Source of the DNA: Spirochaetaceae bacterium
GTDB lineage: Bacteria; Spirochaetota; Spirochaetia; SZUA-6; Bin103
Assembly: GCA_028818385.1 (NCBI GenBank)
Contig: JAPPNY010000200.1
Coordinates: 1 to 36,265 of the forward strand
Direction of reading: 5' to 3'
Length of the DNA: 36,265 bases
The notes beneath the pieces are model-generated. The model had not been told where the DNA came from, made no database searches, and saw only the letters and a program-made list of their open reading frames with translations. Below, piece after piece: positions 24,290 through 32,223 of this stretch (positions within the stretch are counted from its first letter, which is position 1; the number at the start of each line of letters is the position of its first letter). A program made the translations under genes and the position numbers.

Positions 24290-25671
24290 GTTGCGGATGC
24301 CGTCTTCGGAGGCTGAGCACGCTGAGGAGTCTGCCGGGCGCGGCCCTGCTGCTGGCGGCGGCCGCGAACCTCGGTGCACAGGACGCCGCGGCCGCGACGA
24401 CCGCCGACGCGGCGAGCCCGGCATCGGCCGTGCTGATCGACCTGCAGCAGGCCGTGCGCCACGTGGCCGAATCGGTCACGCCGTCGGTGGTGAAGCTGGA
24501 CACCGTGGCCGCCGGCCGGGACCGCGACTCCCGCCCGAGCCTCATGCCCGTGCCCGGGGTCGGATCCGGGGTGCTGGTGCGCCGTGACGGCGACCGGCAC
24601 TTCATCCTTACCAACTACCACGTGGTGAGGTCTGCGGAGCGGATCGTCGTGACGCTCAGTGACGAACGCAGCTTTCCGGGGGAGGTGGTCGGCGCCGACA
24701 CCCGCATGGACCTGGCGATGGTGGCCGTGCGGGCGCCGGGCGAGCTGCCGCTCGCCGCTCTGGGCGACTCCGACACCCTGCGAGCGGGCGATCTGGTGCT
24801 GGCCGTCGGCAGTCCGTTCGGCCTCGACGCCACGCTCACGCTCGGCATCGTCAGCGCGGTCGGCCGTTCGGGAGGCGAAGTCGGCAACATCAGCAGCTTC
24901 ATCCAGACCGACGCCACCATGAACCCGGGCAGCTCCGGTGGCGCGCTGGTGGATATCACGGGTCGCGTGGTAGGCATCAACACCTGGATCCAGGCGCATG
25001 GCAGCCGTTGGGCGGGGGTCGGGTTCGCCTTGCCGATCAACAATGCCAAGCGGGTCATCGACCAGTTGATCGAGGACGGAAGCGTCAGCTACGCATGGCT
25101 CGGCGTTGTCCTTGCCGGCCCGGCCGACCCGGACATCGTCGAATACCTGACGCCCGGGGGCTCGGGCGCCGTCCTCTTCGACCTCTACGACGGCGAGCCG
25201 GCCCAGCGCGCGGGACTGCGCCCCGGTGACGTGGTGCTGGAAGTCGCCGGACAGGAGGTCGCCGACAGCGACGATCTGGTCAGCGCCATCGTCGCGCTGC
25301 AACCCGGGCAGCCTGCGCGGTTCCGGCTGATGCGCGACGGTATCGAGCGGGCCGTCGTGGTGTGGCCGGGAGCGGAGGAGCCGCAGCCGGGAACGGTCTG
25401 GCCCGGCGTACGGGTCCAGTCGCTGCAGGTCCTGACCGAGCAGGCTCGGGCGGCGCTGCCGGAAGCGGGTGCGTTCGTGTTCAGGGTGATCTCCGGCAGT
25501 GCCGCCATGGAGTCCGGGCTGCGGCCCCAGGACGTGATCGTCCGCATCGACGGCGCGGAGATCCGCGGCCTGCGTGACTTCTACCGGCTGATCAACGCCA
25601 GGCAGGAGGGCTCGTTCGACATGCGCGTGGTGCGCGACGGCCGAGAGGTGACCGTACGCGTGAATCGCTGA
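24286..25671 (+). CDS. HtrA/DegP-family periplasmic serine protease
   Basis: The 461-residue protein starts at GTG 24286 inside the map stop. Residues 1-32 form a signal peptide (LRRLSTLRSLPGAALLLAAAANLGAQ). The trypsin-like domain has His in LTNYHVV, Asp in TRMDLAMV and Ser in NPGSSGGALVDITGRVVGINT. Two PDZ domains follow (about residues 270-360, with PAQRAGLRPGDVVLEVAGQEV, and about 380-460, with AMESGLRPQDVIVRIDGAEI). The family degrades or refolds misfolded envelope proteins. The layout (one protease domain, two PDZ) is that of DegP/DegQ. A signal-anchored form is possible if the leader is not cleaved. Confidence 0.93.
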   Translation: MSCGCRLRRLSTLRSLPGAALLLAAAANLGAQDAAAATTADAASPASAVLIDLQQAVRHVAESVTPSVVKLDTVAAGRDRDSRPSLMPVPGVGSGVLVRRDGDRHFILTNYHVVRSAERIVVTLSDERSFPGEVVGADTRMDLAMVAVRAPGELPLAALGDSDTLRAGDLVLAVGSPFGLDATLTLGIVSAVGRSGGEVGNISSFIQTDATMNPGSSGGALVDITGRVVGINTWIQAHGSRWAGVGFALPINNAKRVIDQLIEDGSVSYAWLGVVLAGPADPDIVEYLTPGGSGAVLFDLYDGEPAQRAGLRPGDVVLEVAGQEVADSDDLVSAIVALQPGQPARFRLMRDGIERAVVVWPGAEEPQPGTVWPGVRVQSLQVLTEQARAALPEAGAFVFRVISGSAAMESGLRPQDVIVRIDGAEIRGLRDFYRLINARQEGSFDMRVVRDGREVTVRVNR

Positions 25672-25680
25672 GGGTACGGC

Positions 25681-25736
25681 CGGTCTCCAGGTAGCACGGT
25701 CTCCAGGTAAGCAGGGTTCCAGTCTGCGGGAGACGG
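25681..25736. other. Convergent gap: 16-base direct repeat and possible hairpin
   Basis: CGGTCTCCAGGTA occurs at 25681-25693 and again at 25697-25709. GTCTCC (25699-25704) can pair with GGAGAC (25729-25734) around an inner GCAG/CTGC stem. The stem sits between the ends of two convergent genes and could serve both as a terminator, but neither side has a T run, so it is not a standard intrinsic terminator. Confidence 0.35.
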
Positions 25737-26876
25737 CTACTCCAACTGCCAACGTTCCGGCAACTCGCCGGCGTCCACCGACGCGGACCACAGGCCGTCG
25801 CTGGCCGTGAGCGCGAACACCCTGCCGGCGTCAACGGGGTCCACCCAGAGTCGCAGGATCGATGCATGGTAGATAGCCTCGGTGGTGAGCGCCAGCCGCG
25901 CCACAGCGAAGTCGCCGTCCAGGGGTGCCGTGTAGTAGCCATGGCCGTCGGTGCCGATGAGGGCCGTACCGCCCACGGCGATCGCGCCCCACAGGGGCAC
26001 GGCCTGATCCTCCACCCTGATCTCTTCCGTGTCGGGCCAGGTTCCGCCCCCGTCCCGGGAGCGCCACACCGTCCCCGAGTCGCCGGTCAACACCAGGGTA
26101 CTCGTGCCGTCATGGATCACGCCACGGAACGTCTCGGAACCCTCCGGCGACGGCGCCGTGTCGGGTTTCCGCAGGCCGCCGCCGAGCGTCCCGGTGTAGA
26201 GATCGCCGCCGGACACGGCCCAGTAGGTGCCGTCCCCGTCGGTTGCCACCGCTGCGACCGGCTTGCTGAGGCCGTCGAGCTCGACGCGGAACACGGGTGT
26301 CTCCGCCGACCGGCGGGTAGCGCTCAGAAGCCGGTAGGTGCGGGGCTCGCTTCTCGACTCGGCGATGACCGCGAACAGCACCGATTCATCGCCGGGCGTG
26401 AACAGGCCGATCACCTCACGGCCGCTTACTGCGGAATCCGTGACCGCTTGCCAAGCTACGGAGTTGGCCGTGATCCGGCTGCCGGTCGCCTGGAGCAGAG
26501 CGAAACGCTCCTCATCCACGAACAGGGCTCCGGCGAGCAGCGACGGCCCGCCGGCCTCAGGCCGCCACCGGACCAGCGGCAGCATCACGGCGGACCTGAT
26601 CCGGCCGTCGAACGTGACCGTCATCGAGGCCCAATCGCCGGGCGGCGTCTCGTCCGTGGCGACCGCACGGGACCACAGCTTGCCGGCGGCGACCAGGTAG
26701 CGGTCGTCCCAACGCGCGACGCCGCCGATGGTGATGTCGTTGGCCAGGTTCCGGTCGACGGTGGGTTGCTGGTGGGCCAGGTGATGGAAGATTCCGGTGA
26801 CGGCTTCCTGGCATCCCGACAGGACAAGAACCAGCGACGCTGCCGCAGCGCCGGCGAGTGCGTGCCGTACGGTCAT
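25737..26876 (-). CDS. Putative lipoprotein with propeller-like repeats, unknown function
   Basis: The product is 379 residues from ATG 26876. The leader MTVRHALAGAAAASLVLVLSGC ends in a clear lipobox (LSGC), so it should be a lipoprotein. The body is all-beta with recurring Gly/Asp/Trp turns. GDSGTVWRSRDGGGTWPDTEEI is an S-x-D-x-G-x-x-W (Asp-box/BNR-like) motif, and nearby DGDGTYWAVSGGDLYTG, TALIGTDGHGYYTA and LTASDGLWSASVDAG have the same flavour. Such repeats occur in sialidase-like beta-propellers, but no catalytic residues are evident. AAAGGA directly abuts the ATG. In-frame ATGs at 26912 and 26930 would lengthen the leader, and the latter lies in a 20-base tandem duplication. Confidence 0.75.
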   Translation of the reverse strand: MTVRHALAGAAAASLVLVLSGCQEAVTGIFHHLAHQQPTVDRNLANDITIGGVARWDDRYLVAAGKLWSRAVATDETPPGDWASMTVTFDGRIRSAVMLPLVRWRPEAGGPSLLAGALFVDEERFALLQATGSRITANSVAWQAVTDSAVSGREVIGLFTPGDESVLFAVIAESRSEPRTYRLLSATRRSAETPVFRVELDGLSKPVAAVATDGDGTYWAVSGGDLYTGTLGGGLRKPDTAPSPEGSETFRGVIHDGTSTLVLTGDSGTVWRSRDGGGTWPDTEEIRVEDQAVPLWGAIAVGGTALIGTDGHGYYTAPLDGDFAVARLALTTEAIYHASILRLWVDPVDAGRVFALTASDGLWSASVDAGELPERWQLE

Positions 26877-26917
26877 TCCTTTCACCGTCGATCGATGCCC
26901 TCTCGTTGCCATCGCTG

Positions 26918-26966
26918 TCAGAAGTGCCATCCGCCGATCAGAAGTGCCATCCGCCGATCAGAAGTG
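26918..26966. repeat. 20-base tandem duplication at the 3' end of the barrel gene
   Basis: Bases 26921-26940 are repeated exactly at 26941-26960, and the first six bases recur at 26961-26966, with TCA also preceding the array. On the minus strand each unit starts with the last two codons and stop of the upstream barrel gene (His-Phe-stop), so the gene's end has been duplicated downstream of itself. Confidence 0.9.
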
Positions 26967-27614
26967 GTAGACGATCTGCGGGGAGATATCCAGGAACGCG
27001 GCCAGGCCCGGGCCCGAGCCCGCGCTCGCCGGGCCCCAGAGCGGCTCGAACATCAGCCAGACGCTGACCGATCCGCCGAAGGACCAGTTGCGATCGTACC
27101 GGTAGAAGACCGCCGCGCCCGGACGAAGAACCAGGTTCACGTTGAACAGATCGGCCAGCTTCATGAACCCGACGCCGGCATTCACGAAGACCGGCAAGTC
27201 GAACTGTCCCAGGCCGAGCAGGTCCGAGCTGAACTGGTAGCCCAGGCGACCGGTGACGGGAACCATCAGCAGCGGCTCCCCGTGCCGGTCGATCGCGAAC
27301 ATGCCGCCGACCTCGGCTCCGACCGTCAGGCGCGGCCCGAGGAATGCGTTCCAGTTCAGTGACAGCTTGCCCCCCGGCGTCAGGTTGGTGCCGGTGATGC
27401 CGGAGCCGTCGACATCGTCGGTCGGCAGATACGTGAACAGCGGCAACACCAAGCTGGCGCCCAGCGCCAGCATCTGGTCGCCCAGGACGTAGGAGTCGCC
27501 CCGAGCGTCGGGAACGGCGGTCGGCTGTGACACGTCCTGAGCCACGGCGTGGCCGATGGCGAGCATGCCGATGGCGAACATGGTGGCGACCGTCGCGACG
27601 AGGAACCGTTTCAA
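26958..27614 (-). CDS. Small outer-membrane beta-barrel protein, unknown function
   Basis: From TTG 27614 the product is 218 residues: MKRFLVATVATMFAIGMLAIGHAVAQ is a good signal peptide cleaved after AVAQ. An ATG at 27653 would add 13 residues before it. The mature protein has about eight alternating strands (LALGASLVLPLF, KLSLNWNAFLGPRLTVGAEVGGMFAI, PVTGRLGYQFSSD, PVFVNAGVGFMKLADLFNVNLVLRPGAAVFYRYD, SFGGSVSVWLMF). The C-terminal strand FLDISPQIVYHF ends in Phe, like a BAM recognition signal. This predicts an outer-membrane barrel. It lies 81 bases upstream of the lipoprotein gene on the same strand. Confidence 0.75.
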   Translation of the reverse strand: MKRFLVATVATMFAIGMLAIGHAVAQDVSQPTAVPDARGDSYVLGDQMLALGASLVLPLFTYLPTDDVDGSGITGTNLTPGGKLSLNWNAFLGPRLTVGAEVGGMFAIDRHGEPLLMVPVTGRLGYQFSSDLLGLGQFDLPVFVNAGVGFMKLADLFNVNLVLRPGAAVFYRYDRNWSFGGSVSVWLMFEPLWGPASAGSGPGLAAFLDISPQIVYHF

Positions 27615-27697
27615 GACTGGCCCCGCAGTATATCGTGAGCGATGGGCAAACATCCAGTAACCCGGCGCGCGGTCGACCCTCGCCGGCAGGTCGGTCG

Positions 27698-27743
27698 CCG
27701 GCGCGGCGGCGCTTGGGTATCCGGCGCGGCGGCGCTTGGGTAT
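27698..27743. repeat. Perfect 23-base tandem duplication in a divergent intergenic region
   Basis: Bases 27698-27720 are exactly repeated at 27721-27743; each unit ends in GCTTGGGTAT. It sits in the ~167-base gap between the barrel gene (minus) and the small membrane protein (plus), the longest gene-free stretch in the window. TATATT occurs at the downstream edge (27741-27746) but has no -35 partner at normal spacing. Confidence 0.9.
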
Positions 27744-27781
27744 ATTGCCAGGCATGCAGGTGCTCGTATGGATGACCCCTC

Positions 27782-28120
27782 ATGAATGACATCGTCCCGC
27801 GTGAGACGCTTTCCAGGCAGGGGGTGGCCGGCTTCACGGCGGCCGCCGGCGGCGTTGGCCTGCTCGTGATGGGGGCGTTGCCGGGAGTGGTCGGGATCGT
27901 CATAGCCGGCCTGGTTACCGCGGGCGGTCTGGCGTTCGCCACGAGTCGGGACGATCGCCGCCCCGGCCTCGTGGTCGCCGGCGCCGGCGTGCTCGGCATC
28001 CTCTCCGCGGCCATCGGCGGATTCCCGGGCATCGTCCTGGGATTGGCCGGAGCGGGCCTGATCGCGTACGGCGGTCTGTCGATCTACCGCTTCTTCCGCG
28101 GCTTGAAGTCCCGTATGTAG
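27782..28120 (+). CDS. Small membrane protein, unknown function
   Basis: The 112-residue protein starts at ATG 27782. After a short polar start (MNDIVPRETLSRQ) it is nearly all Gly/Ala/Val-rich hydrophobic sequence forming three or four membrane helices (GVGLLVMGALPGVVGIVIAG, LVTAGGLAFA, LVVAGAGVLGILSAAIG, FPGIVLGLAGAGLIAYGGL). It ends with a basic tail SIYRFFRGLKSRM. No family is recognised. It precedes the SPOR gene by 38 bases and may share its transcript. Confidence 0.65.
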   Translation: MNDIVPRETLSRQGVAGFTAAAGGVGLLVMGALPGVVGIVIAGLVTAGGLAFATSRDDRRPGLVVAGAGVLGILSAAIGGFPGIVLGLAGAGLIAYGGLSIYRFFRGLKSRM

Positions 28121-28158
28121 AGCCGGACCCCGTCCGCCGACAATGGAAGCGGAGGGGG

Positions 28159-29169
28159 ATGGCAACCCGAGGGGCAGCGGGAAGCGCGCGATGGATCTTG
28201 ATCCCGGTGCTTGCGCTGACCCTGCTGGTTGGCCGGGCGGCCGCCGCCGACCTGGAAGCGGCGTGGGACGCGCAGTTGCGGGGCCGCCTGCAGCAGGCGC
28301 AGGTCCTGCTGGAATCCGACCTGGTACCCGCGAGCCCTGCGCATCGGCTCGCCCTGGCGGGAGTGGCGCTGGAGTTGGGCGATCTGGATCGGGCGCTGTC
28401 GGCCCTGCAGCCGCTCGTGGACGACGCCGCTCACCCGGACTTCCCGGGCGCGGTGCTGCTGCTCGGGCGCCTGCACCTCGCCGCAGGCCGGGACGACGAC
28501 GCAAGAAGCGCGTTCTCGGCCTCACTGGCGCGGTCTGCGGACGGGCCGTACGCTCCGGCGGCGCACTTGGCGCTCATCCGTCTCGACGTCCACTCCAGGA
28601 GGTTCGAGGCACTCGAGGAACGGCTGCGTCGTCTCGCCGCGCTGGGCTCGTCGCCGGAGCTCGAAATCGCGCTCGACCTGCTGAACCCGGATGGCGGAGG
28701 TGGTCCGGTCCGCACCTTTCCATCGCCTCTCGGGCTGTTCGACGCAGCGCGATTGGCTGATGGGCTGGTCCCGTCTTCCTTGCCGGCGCTCCCCGTGGTC
28801 CGGCCGGCGGTGGATGCACGCTCCGTGCCGCCAAACCCGAACGACGCGGGGAGTGCACGGTCGCCGGGAGCCGGCCTGCAGCCGGTTGCGTCGGGAGAGC
28901 CGGCCACCCCCCGGGATACCGCGGCCGGTGGGAGCGCGCGGTACGCCTTGAGGGTCGGTTCGTTCAGGGACCCGATCAACGCCCGGCACATGGTGAACGC
29001 CCTGCGCGACGCGGAGTTTCCCGTACACACGCGTCAGAAGGGCGATCTCGTGCAGGTGCTCGTCGGCGCGGTGGCCACGCGGCAGGCGGCCGAGCTGCTG
29101 CTGAAACGGGTGCAGGCGATCGGCTATGACGGGGACGTCATTCCGTATCTCGCCGACTCCGGTCCGTGA
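28159..29169 (+). CDS. SPOR-domain protein with TPR-like repeats
   Basis: The 336-residue exported protein starts at ATG 28159 behind GGAGGGGG. A signal peptide (ARWILIPVLALTLLVGRAAAA, ~30 residues) leads into helical TPR-like repeats (residues ~30-165: LEAAWDAQLRGRLQQAQVLLE, LALAGVALELGDLDRALSAL, LLLGRLHLAAGRDDDARSAFSASLA). A Pro/Ala/Ser-rich linker follows. The C-terminal SPOR domain (about 262-330) has YALRVGSFRDPINARHMVNALRDAEFPV and LVQVLVGAVATRQAAELLLKRVQAIGYDG. SPOR domains bind denuded peptidoglycan, often at division sites, so a periplasmic wall-binding role is likely. The 3' end overlaps the convergent lipoprotein gene by 32 bases. Confidence 0.85.
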   Translation: MATRGAAGSARWILIPVLALTLLVGRAAAADLEAAWDAQLRGRLQQAQVLLESDLVPASPAHRLALAGVALELGDLDRALSALQPLVDDAAHPDFPGAVLLLGRLHLAAGRDDDARSAFSASLARSADGPYAPAAHLALIRLDVHSRRFEALEERLRRLAALGSSPELEIALDLLNPDGGGGPVRTFPSPLGLFDAARLADGLVPSSLPALPVVRPAVDARSVPPNPNDAGSARSPGAGLQPVASGEPATPRDTAAGGSARYALRVGSFRDPINARHMVNALRDAEFPVHTRQKGDLVQVLVGAVATRQAAELLLKRVQAIGYDGDVIPYLADSGP

Positions 29170-30694
29170 CCGGCTGCACCTGGTGCAGATGGAGCACCTT
29201 CGCTCCGGCGGCTGGCGCGCGGGGAGAGTCCGGTCCAACGGGCGTCAGCCGCAGCGAGCGCTCCACCCCATCGGATGAGGACTCTTCCGCGTAGTCGATC
29301 AGAAAGCTGAGATAGCCCCGATGGGTCCCGCGCGGACCGATGATCTTCATGGAGAGGAGCCGGCCGCGAAGGGCGAATCCGCCTTCGAAGACCTGAGCGC
29401 CGTCGGCCCAGACGAACCGGTCGCCCAGGAATTCCAGCGAAAGGCCGTCGGCCGACCGGTAGTGACCGCTCAATATCGCCACGGGCGCCGGGATCCGGGC
29501 GGCAAGCAGGGTCTCCTGCGCGGCCGGAGTCAGCCGCCGGTAGGTGCGGGAGCTGACCCCGGCGTACGGGTCGTGGCCGCGGACCTGGATCCGGATCTCC
29601 GCGGCGGATTGCGCCTCGATGCCGAATGTCCTGGCGATGACCTCGATCGCCAGATTGCGGGTCCACACGTCCAGATGCGCGAGCAGTGGACGGTGTGACG
29701 CGACCCACTCGAGCTGCTCCAGGATCTCGCCGTCGTAGATGGAGATCAGGCGTTCGTCAGGTGCGAACACGATCAACTCCCTGGGACCGCCCGCGTCGTC
29801 AGGGCCGGACGGGTCATCGCGGTACCACGGTCCGGCGAGGAATGCTTCGTACGGATCGACGCCGGGGGTGGAATACAGGGCGAGGAGCCGCGATTCGGGG
29901 TCGGCGGGCGCGCTGACCGGCTCGGTTCGAAGCAGCACGTACCGCGCGCGCTCCGTGTCCCACCCATAGGTCAGGCGCAGCAGGTCGAGCCCGCTCTCCG
30001 AATCCGGTGCCTTCACGTACGCGACGAGTGGAAGCGCGGCAGCGTCCTCGCCCCGCTCTTCGCCGCCGGCATGCCGTCCGCCCCCGGGGTCTTCGATCGT
30101 CAGCGTGCCGTGGACGGCGATGCGGGCGATCGTCCGGAATCCTTCCACACCTTGTTTGGCCACACCTTGTTTGGCCGCACCTTGTGTGGCCGCACCTTGG
30201 GCGGCCGGGACGAGCTGATAGGCGTCCAGCGTCTGCCGGTCGGAGCCAGCCGTCCCGCGGACCACGATCTCCGGGGCCGGATCGTCGACCAGATCGATCA
30301 TGGCGATCTGCAGGGTGTCGGGGTCGAGGGCTTGCGTTTCCGCCTCCCAGATCATGCGCCAACTGACGCCGTCGTCCTGGTAGTCGATCACGCCGACCCG
30401 GATCGGACCGTCCATCGAGCCGGTGGGGCGGAACGCGGCGATCTGCTCCTGGCCGGGATCGTCGTCCAGTGCGGCTGTCAGAAGGGCGATCCGATCGAGG
30501 CCGGACCCAAGCGCGGGCTGCGGCGGCGCGAAGTCGTCGGGTTTCGCGCCGCCGGCTTCGAGGCCGGTTGCGCCTGCAGCGACGCTGGCCGAGGCGGCTC
30601 TGTCCGCGTCCGTCGAGCCGCCACATCCGGCAAGCACGGCAGCGGCGCCCCCCACGAGCAGCCACGCTCGCACCATCACCTTGCCGCTTTTCAC
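29138..30694 (-). CDS. Large lipoprotein, possibly pallilysin-related adhesin family
   Basis: From GTG 30694 the product is 518 residues. The leader VKSGKVMVRAWLLVGGAAAVLAGC has a textbook lipobox. ATG 30676 and ATG 30730 are in-frame alternatives. The N-terminal half looks beta-rich (PIRVGVIDYQDDGVSWRMIWEAETQ, IAMIDLVDDPAPEIVVRGT). The C-terminal half contains LIVFAPDERLISIYDGEILEQLEW and ILSGHYRSADGLSLEFLGDRFVWADG, which resembles the spirochaetal pallilysin-related lipoproteins as I remember them. No HExxH protease motif is seen. Near residue 165 is a five-residue repeat (QGAAT/QGAAK/QGVAK/QGVEG). The name is tentative; lipoprotein status is well supported. Confidence 0.7.
   Translation of the reverse strand: MKSGKVMVRAWLLVGGAAAVLAGCGGSTDADRAASASVAAGATGLEAGGAKPDDFAPPQPALGSGLDRIALLTAALDDDPGQEQIAAFRPTGSMDGPIRVGVIDYQDDGVSWRMIWEAETQALDPDTLQIAMIDLVDDPAPEIVVRGTAGSDRQTLDAYQLVPAAQGAATQGAAKQGVAKQGVEGFRTIARIAVHGTLTIEDPGGGRHAGGEERGEDAAALPLVAYVKAPDSESGLDLLRLTYGWDTERARYVLLRTEPVSAPADPESRLLALYSTPGVDPYEAFLAGPWYRDDPSGPDDAGGPRELIVFAPDERLISIYDGEILEQLEWVASHRPLLAHLDVWTRNLAIEVIARTFGIEAQSAAEIRIQVRGHDPYAGVSSRTYRRLTPAAQETLLAARIPAPVAILSGHYRSADGLSLEFLGDRFVWADGAQVFEGGFALRGRLLSMKIIGPRGTHRGYLSFLIDYAEESSSDGVERSLRLTPVGPDSPRAPAAGAKVLHLHQVQPVTDRSRRDTE
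30146..30205 (-). repeat. 15-base tandem repeat, four copies, inside the large lipoprotein gene
   Basis: Units at 30146-30160 and 30161-30175 are identical (CACACCTTGTTTGGC on the plus strand). Those at 30176-30190 and 30191-30205 differ at two and three positions. In frame, they encode four Gln-Gly-[Ala/Val]-x-x pentapeptides in a probable linker. Confidence 0.9.
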
Positions 30695-30703
30695 CTTCCC
30701 ATT

Positions 30704-30733
30704 TTGACACGGTGACGGAACCGCCTGCACAGT
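30704..30733 (+). promoter_or_regulatory. Perfect TTGACA -35 box before purB, weak -10
   Basis: TTGACA at 30704-30709 is a consensus -35. At 16-18 bases downstream only TGCACA, GCACAG or CACAGT is found, so the -10 is poor. It lies in the 44-base divergent gap between the lipoprotein start and purB. GTGAGG just upstream of ATG 30739 may be the ribosome-binding site. Confidence 0.3.
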
Positions 30734-30738
30734 GAGGC

Positions 30739-32217
30739 ATGAAAGCCGACAGTGGCGAGAGCCGGAGCATCTTCCGGAATCTCTCGCCGCTCGATCATCG
30801 CTACTACCTGGAGAACCGGGAACCCTTCGACCGCCTGGCCGACTTTCTGAGCGAGGAAGCGGCCGTGCGCTGCTACGCGCGCGTGGAGATCGCGCTGCTG
30901 CGGCAGTTCGTCCGCATGGTGCCCGATGCCGTCCGGTACGGGCCGGGTGGCGGTGAGGAGCTGCAGCAGGCGCTCGACGCGGCGGCCTCCGCCATCGACC
31001 CGGCGGAGGTGCACGCCGAGGAGCAGGTCACACGCCACAACCTGCGCGCGGTGGTGCACGTGCTGCAGCGGCGGCTCCCGGAGTCGGTCCGCCACCTGGT
31101 ACACTTGGGAGCCACGTCGTTCGACATACAGGACACGGCGACCGCGCTTCGCATCGGCGGAGCGGTCCGCGCGGTGGTGGTGCCGTTGCTGCTCGATCTG
31201 ACCGATCGCCTGGCCGATCTCGCGGAGGCGGAGGCAGCGACGCTGCAGGTCGGGCGAACCCACGGCCAGCACGCAGTGCCGATCACCTTCGGCTTCGCCG
31301 TCGCCTCGTTCGTGGCACGCCTCGACGACGTGCTGCCTCGCATCCTGCAGGCGGCCGGCGAGTTGCCCGGGAAGCTCTCCGGGGCCGTCGGCGCCTACAA
31401 CGCCACCGCACTGCTGGTCGACGACCCCCTGGAGCTGGAACGGCGCGTGCTGGCCGATCTGGGATTGGCGCCTGCGGCGCACGCCACCCAGATCGTGCCG
31501 GCGGAGCCGCTCGTCCGGCTGCTGCTGGAGATCAACCTGGCGTTCGGGGTGCTCGCCAATCTGGCCGATGACCTGCGCAATCTCCAGAGGACGGAGATCG
31601 CGGAGGTGGCCGAGTCGTTCGACGCGTCTCAGGTGGGCTCATCGACCATGCCCCAGAAACGCAACCCCTGGAACAGCGAGCACGTCAAGAGCCTGTGGAA
31701 GACATTCTCGCCGCGGGTGGGCACCTTCCTCATGGATCAGATCTCCGAGCACCAGCGTGACCTGACCAACTCCGCGTCGGCCCGGTTCGTGGGTGAGTAC
31801 CTGGCCGGGTTCACCGCCGCCGTGAACCGGACGCTGCGCGTCGTCGGCTCGCTGCATGTCGACCGGCGCCGCATGGCGGACGCCGTGGGCACGGGCGGTG
31901 ACGCGGTCGTGGCGGAGGCCGCCCACGTCGCGCTGGCGCGTGCCGGCGTGGCCGATGCTCACCGGGTGGTCCGTGAGGCAGCTGCCGAAGCGGGATCCGC
32001 AGGTGGCACGGTGGCGGACGCCCTGGAGCGTGACCGTGACCGCTGGGCGCTGCTGGAGCGGCTCGCGGTGGGGCGCGAAGGGTCAAGCGCGGCGGAGCTG
32101 CTGCGCGATCCCGGCCGATATTGCGGGATGGCCGCTGAGCGGGCACGGGCGGTAGCGGCCCGGCATCGCGAACGGGCGGCGGCGCTGCGAGGCGCCCTCG
32201 ACGTCCGGGCGAGCTGA
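30739..32217 (+). CDS. purB: Adenylosuccinate lyase
   Basis: PurB performs two fumarate eliminations, SAICAR to AICAR and adenylosuccinate to AMP. The 492-residue product has the fumarase-superfamily segments: LVHLGATSFDIQDTA (C1), LQVGRTHGQHAVPITFG (C2, with the general-acid His) and the flexible signature loop FDASQVGSSTMPQKRNPWNSEHV (C3, with the catalytic Ser). The N-terminus NLSPLDHRYYLE is typical. Length is at the upper end of the family because of a C-terminal helical region rich in Ala/Arg. It is six bases before guaA, so one operon is likely to make both AMP and GMP branches. Confidence 0.95.
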   Translation: MKADSGESRSIFRNLSPLDHRYYLENREPFDRLADFLSEEAAVRCYARVEIALLRQFVRMVPDAVRYGPGGGEELQQALDAAASAIDPAEVHAEEQVTRHNLRAVVHVLQRRLPESVRHLVHLGATSFDIQDTATALRIGGAVRAVVVPLLLDLTDRLADLAEAEAATLQVGRTHGQHAVPITFGFAVASFVARLDDVLPRILQAAGELPGKLSGAVGAYNATALLVDDPLELERRVLADLGLAPAAHATQIVPAEPLVRLLLEINLAFGVLANLADDLRNLQRTEIAEVAESFDASQVGSSTMPQKRNPWNSEHVKSLWKTFSPRVGTFLMDQISEHQRDLTNSASARFVGEYLAGFTAAVNRTLRVVGSLHVDRRRMADAVGTGGDAVVAEAAHVALARAGVADAHRVVREAAAEAGSAGGTVADALERDRDRWALLERLAVGREGSSAAELLRDPGRYCGMAAERARAVAARHRERAAALRGALDVRAS

Positions 32218-32223
32218 CGCGCC

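Noticed and set aside
27615..27781. Regulatory RNA or riboswitch in the longest intergenic gap
   Set aside because: The gap is dominated by a 23-base duplication and GC-rich sequence; no recognisable riboswitch core or paired promoter elements are seen.
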